Assembly (NCBI GenBank): GCA_019914945.1
Contig: CM034107.1
Coordinates: 9,362,001 to 9,426,000, forward strand
DNA from: Typha latifolia
Lineage: Eukaryota; Streptophyta; Magnoliopsida; Poales; Typhaceae
DNA length: 64,000 nt
Direction: 5' to 3'
Part shown: piece after piece, positions 57,596 through 64,000 of the stretch
How the letters are laid out: every line of letters starts with the position of its first letter
Position numbering within the stretch: the first letter of the stretch is position 1
The notes under the pieces: model-generated
What the model was told of the DNA's origin: nothing
Database searches by the model: none
What the model saw: only the letters and a program-made list of their open reading frames with translations
Position numbers and translations under genes: made by a program

Positions 57596-60487
<2,892 letters not shown>

Positions 60488-60545
60488 CGTAGCGTTCTCT
60501 TCTTTTTCTGTCGGGAGTTAGCCGCCGTGTAACTCTTCTCCGCCC

Positions 60546-60554
60546 AAACCCTAA
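60546..60554 (-). promoter_or_regulatory. Telo-box near the eS8 transcription start
   Basis: AAACCCTAA on the plus strand, about 60 nt upstream of the start codon, within CGCCCAAACCCTAACCC. Telo-boxes are a known feature of plant ribosomal protein promoters. Confidence 0.75.
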
Positions 60555-60563
60555 CCCTGGCGA

Positions 60564-60573
60564 CTATATATAG
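60564..60573 (-). promoter_or_regulatory. TATA box of eS8
   Basis: CTATATATAG, placed to give a start about 30 nt downstream, near 60535-60540, and a short leader of about 50 nt. Confidence 0.75.
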
Positions 60574-61215
60574 GCAAGCCACTTAACGGAGATAACATCT
60601 GCCGTCTAATCTTTTATTGATAAAGTAATCATAGCCGTCCGTTGTTAATAGAAGATAATTTTATAAATTACACCCTATATTTTCGCTATTTTCTAATTAA
60701 TAATCTTTAAGCATGTGTAATTTTACCTTCTTTCTACTCAAAATTTCATATAACATCCAAATAGAAGAGTATCAGCAATAGAATATTATGTTTAAATATA
60801 CTAATTTATAAAATATCTAGATTATCCTTCAAAGAAGATGGTTTAGTTTGAGGAAGGGATTTTAATTTTGTAAGGGTGATTTGGAACATAAATCAAAATA
60901 TTTTATAATTTTGTCTTACTAATCATTTTAAGTTTTTATTACAGTTTCATTTAAACTTTTTCAAAGGTATTATTTATATACGAATCAAACGCTATGTAAA
61001 CGTAGAGAGATATCTTCAATTATAAATTACCCTAAAACTATTTAAATATAAATTGATCAAATCACTATCAACACATTAAATGTTGTTATGTGTTTTTTCG
61101 GTTTTATAATTTCTTTCTTCTCCAAAACAAACTCGATATTTACTTTATACTTAGATTCTTTTTTTATGATTACTGTGATAGTTACTTAAGTAACAAACTA
61201 GTCGTTAAAAAAAAT
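60574..61215. other. eS8 upstream region and AT-rich flank
   Basis: The part up to about 60830 recurs at 61306-61463 and 62398-62702. From 60830 to 61215 the DNA is AT-rich with nothing recognised. Confidence 0.6.
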
Positions 61216-61305
61216 AGAAAATTATTTTTGGGCACGACTGTGGCCAGCCTTGTGTCCATGCAAACATCTCGCGTAGGGAGGGGTGCCAAGCACCCCCATC
61301 TCCCT
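61216..61305. repeat. Small fragment of the hairpin/CT repeat family
   Basis: The plus strand ttgggcacgactgtggccag, then ccttgtgtccatgcaaacat, then ggggtgccaagcaccccc, follows the order of the palindrome and GC-rich block of the units at 28409-30200. Confidence 0.55.
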
Positions 61306-61463
61306 ATATTTTTGCTATTTTCTAAGTTAATGCATATTTAACCATTTGTGTTCTTTTCTCCTCAAAATTTCATATAACATCCAAATAGAAGAGTATCAGC
61401 AATAGAATATTATAGAATATTATGTTTAAATACACTAATTTATAAAATATCTAGATTATCCCC
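61306..61463 (-). repeat. Partial copy of the eS8 upstream region (copy 2)
   Basis: Matches 60665-60828 (ctatattttcgctattttct, then aaaatttcatataacatcc, then aaatatctagattatcc), with one small internal duplication (tatagaatat). It lacks the core promoter and ends at the poly-C/aattaaaaaaa start of a repeat unit. Confidence 0.85.
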
Positions 61464-62130
61464 CCCAATTAAAAAAAGTATATCCCGTGACGACGCGTGC
61501 GTGTCACCCCGTCCTCTCTTCTCCTTCTTCTTCCCCTTCCCTTGCCGTGCACGCTACCCTCCCCCACCTCCATTAATCCCCGTCTTCCACTCCTCGACCG
61601 CGCCATTTTCTCCACCTCACTACCTCTCTCCCCCTCCCCCACCACACCACTTCTCCACCTCACTACCTCTCTCCCTCTCCTCTCTCTCTCGGTTGCCGAT
61701 GCTGGAGCCGACGAAGCCTCGGACCGAGAGTCGTCGAGCTTGCCGACCAACCCCCCTCGGTAAGCCCTCCTCCCCTTTTCCTTTTTTTCTCCTCTTTTAC
61801 TTACCTTCGTCAATGCTGCGCCGCCGCCGACCCCGTGCTGTGCCGCCGGCACCGTCGGCCTCGTGCTGCAGTGCTAGCGCCGCAGCCCTAGGGGCTTTCC
61901 CACTCCCCCTTCGTCTCCTCCCTCGAAAGGGAAATACTAAGGGAGGGTGGGGCTGCGGTCGGACGCAGCCCACTGAGCCCTCCTAGGTGGGCTGCGGTCC
62001 AGGGTTGGGTGGGCTGCAGACCGCAGCCCACCAACCAAGCCTTTGGTGGGCTGTGGTTGGCCCCAGCCCACTTCAGCCAACCTTGGTGGGCTGCAGTCCA
62101 ACTGCAGCCCACCAAGGCCGCTCTCGCCTA
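61464..62130. repeat. CT-rich repeat unit with hairpin array, related to 62703-63290
   Basis: Starts with ccccaattaaaaaa, then has C/T-rich sequence with repeated cacctcactacctctctccc. A gagccgacgaagcc..gagcttgccgacc block follows, then a GC-rich block (61810-61910), all found again in the next unit. Only this unit continues into the hairpin array at 61955-62128. Open frames here are low-complexity Pro/Ser/Leu products. Confidence 0.75.
61955..62128. repeat. Array of GGTGGGCTGC/GCAGCCCACC hairpins
   Basis: At least six occurrences of GTGGGCTG or its complement CAGCCCAC alternate within about 175 bp. The best hairpins are GGTGGGCTGCAG/CTGCAGCCCACC at 62089-62118 and GGGCTGCAGACCGCAGCCC near 62010-62030. 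Confidence 0.8.
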
Positions 62131-62397
62131 TTGGGTTAGGCTCGAGTCTAACCCAATACCTCCAGCCTAATCAATTTGGGGTCATTTGGACCCTATAACC
62201 CCGTTTATCCATTTCCACTTGATTTAATTAGCCTAACCCCGTAATGACAATTTATTATCATGTGAATTTTAGGATAACATAGGACTCACCCTAGGAGACC
62301 CCAGACTCATGTATATGCCTAAACATAAATTCTCTAATAATATAATTAACTCTATTAGTTCGCTAATCTTACGTATGGCTTTAGTTGTGTGAATTAT
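62131..62397. other. Non-coding repeat-unit sequence, nothing recognised
   Basis: Joins the hairpin array to the promoter copy. It contains one more small palindrome (attgggttaggctcgagtctaacccaat, 62128-62155). No gene. Confidence 0.4.
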
Positions 62398-62702
62398 AGC
62401 TCTTCTCCGCCCAAACCCTAACCCTGGCCGCTATATATAGGCAAGCCACTTAAGGGAGATAACATCTGCCGTCTAATCTTTTATTGATAAAGTAATCATA
62501 GCCGTCCGTCGTTAGTTGAAGGGAATTTTACAAAGTACACTCTATATTTTCGCTATTTTCTAGTTAATGCACCGTCTTTAATCATTTATAATTTTACCTT
62601 CTTTTCTCTTCAAAATTTCATATAATATCCAAATAGAAGAGTATCAACAATAGAATATTATGTTTAAATACACTAATTTATAAAATATCTAGATTATCCT
62701 TG
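62398..62702 (-). promoter_or_regulatory. Second copy of the eS8 core promoter and upstream region (copy 3)
   Basis: Matches 60525-60830 nearly throughout, including CGCCCAAACCCTAACCC, CTATATATAGG and the following gataacatctgccgtctaat. The telo-box and TATA box are intact. The eS8 start codon and exons are not present on its downstream (left) side; the sequence there is the repeat unit with the hairpin array. Confidence 0.88.
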
Positions 62703-63290
62703 TAACACCCCAATTAAAAAAAATTCGTGCTTGCCACCCCCGCACGCTACCCTCCCCCCACCTCCATTAATCCCTGTCTTCCCCTCTCGACCGCGCCATT
62801 TTCTCCACCTCACTACCTCTCTCCCCCTCCCCCACTACACCACTTCTCCACCTCACTACCTCTCTCCCTCTTCTCTCTGTCTCGGTTGCCGGACCGACCC
62901 CAATTAAAAAAAAAATCACGCTACCCTCCCCCCACCTCCATTAATCCCCGTCTTCCCCTCCCCGACCGCGCCATTTTCTCCACCTCACTACCTCTCTCCC
63001 CCTCCCCCACCACACCACTTCTCCACCTCACTACCTCTCTCCCTCTCCTCTCTCTCTCGGTTGCCAATGCCGGAGCCGACGAAGCCCCGAACCGAGAGCC
63101 GTCGAGCTTGCCGACCAAACCCCCCTCGGTAAGCCTCCTCCTTTTTTCCTTTTTTTCTCCTCTTTTACTTACCTTCGTCGATACTGCGCCGCCGCCGACC
63201 CCGTGCTGTGCCGCCGGCACCGTCGGCCTCGTGCCGCGCTGCTAGCGCCGCAGCCCTAGGGGCTTTCCCACTCCCCCTTCGTCTAGGGCT
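62703..63290. repeat. CT-rich repeat unit with TGTAACACCCC start
   Basis: Starts TGTAACACCCCAATTAAAAA, similar to the left end of the 4.5-kb element at 28370. It contains two internal copies of the cacgctaccctcccccc..ctacctctctcc block (62740-62890 and 62920-63060), then the gagccgacgaagcc and GC-rich blocks shared with 61464-61910. Confidence 0.75.
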
Positions 63291-63440
63291 GTCAAAATAA
63301 TCAAGCCGACTTGAGCTCGGCTCGAAAATAGGCTTAGCCGAGCTTGATCATTAAAGCTAGGCTCGAAATTAAATTTGAGCCAAGCTTGATCCCGAGTCGG
63401 CTCGATCGAGTCAGCTCGAATATATATATATATAATATGA
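63284..63440. repeat. GAGCTCGGCTCGA-rich repeat, candidate small transposon
   Basis: Starts with agggctgtcaaaa and contains direct and inverted gctcggctcga / agccgagctt words, ending in a TA run. A common layout of small plant repeats; family not assigned. Confidence 0.4.
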
Positions 63441-63676
63441 GTAATATCAAACTAATATAAATTATCAGATCAAAACCCTTTCACCCATTTAGAATTTCAA
63501 CCATTATTTTCTGACACAATTATCTTTATTGTTTATAATTTATATTTTAGTTACTTGTAGTTTTTTGACACAATTATCTTTGTTACTTGTAATTTATATT
63601 TTGATTGCTTGTAATTTTCTAACCCATTTATTTTTATTGCTTGTAATTAATATTTTGATAATATTTATATCTTTAT
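63441..63676. other. AT-rich DNA with short internal repeats
   Basis: The words cttgtaatttatattttga and acacaattatctttattg each recur two or three times. No gene. Confidence 0.5.
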
Positions 63677-64000
63677 AAGTCTCAAGACATCCTTTATTGC
63701 CATGAGACAACTTCATTTCTTGCAACCTATAACTGCTTATATTGAGATCAGAGTCAGTGTTGGATTCATAATATAATATATATAAAACTTCTTTTTTATT
63801 GCAGCAAGAACTTCGTGCCCCATCGTCCTCTATAACTTGTCGTTGTAGATATATCATATCACCATGCAAGTCAAAGAGGAGATGGCTTGTTTTATTGTTC
63901 ATTGTTTCTGCTCGTTTTCTTTGTGAAAATCTTTTAAATTAACTATGGTTCGTTCACATAGCTTCATGATAAGATGGTTGAGAGTGTTGCATGATATTCT
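63677..64000. repeat. Chimeric partial copy of the region downstream of CNX7
   Basis: 63677-63868 matches 54478-54680 and 63869-64000 matches 55650-55780, joined at catgcaa|gtcaaag with about 970 bp missing between them. The copy runs off the window end. Confidence 0.9.

Noticed and set aside
60546..60554. Interstitial telomeric repeat
   Set aside because: Only a single AAACCCTAA unit in the promoter of a ribosomal protein gene, where a telo-box is expected.
61469..63245. Pro/Ser-rich open frames of 80-170 codons near eS8
   Set aside because: They lie in duplicated CT-rich repeat units and are low in complexity.

Overview
The window is nuclear DNA from a flowering plant, most likely a monocot. 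The evidence is intron-containing plant genes with GT..AG junctions, a very GC-rich first exon in an otherwise AT-rich gene, and dense LTR retrotransposons and plant LINEs. Species cannot be told from the sequence. All domain calls come from reading translations by eye; no search was run.

Four host genes look intact: a cellulose synthase-like C (CSLC) glucan synthase on the minus strand (4746-16039, five exons, 680 aa); a small secreted DUF538 protein on the plus strand (26471-26956); the molybdopterin synthase small subunit CNX7/MOCS2A on the plus strand (52401-53127, two coding exons, 115 aa); and 40S ribosomal protein eS8 on the minus strand (57596-60487, five exons, 222 aa, with a TATA box and a telo-box). 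Broken host genes are an APO-family pseudogene (about 47640-48465) that runs directly into a decayed partial copy of CNX7 (48463-48948). An unassigned minus-strand terminal exon lies at 57278-57364. These are unrelated housekeeping or cell-wall genes, not a pathway.

Most of the rest is mobile DNA. 1-4.7 kb: AT-rich DNA with a LINE RNase H relic and an LTR-like copy. 4.7-16.1 kb: CSLC, whose 8.7-kb first intron holds a dead Ty1/copia element (7145-11449) in antisense. 16.2-26.3 kb: a decayed Ty3/gypsy 5' part with an inverted gag segment, a solo LTR with a perfect target duplication, and a candidate MITE. 27.2-46.0 kb: two LINEs lying head to head. The minus-strand one is split by a 4.5-kb element with TGTAA..TTACA ends that begins with five tandem units of hairpin plus CT/CTT tracts. 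The plus-strand one is split by a Ty3/gypsy element that lacks everything after the middle of its reverse transcriptase. 46-57 kb: the APO/CNX7 duplication zone and CNX7 itself. 57-64 kb: eS8, followed by repeated copies of its own promoter fused to CT-rich, hairpin-rich repeat units. The window ends in a shortened copy of the DNA downstream of CNX7.

The observations most worth pursuing are the hairpin/CT tandem-unit element (28370-32858) and its relatives near eS8, the captured eS8 promoter copies, the APO::CNX7 chimeric junction, the LTR family with clustered TTCGAACGC-type palindromes, and the CACGTG inverted repeat upstream of CNX7.
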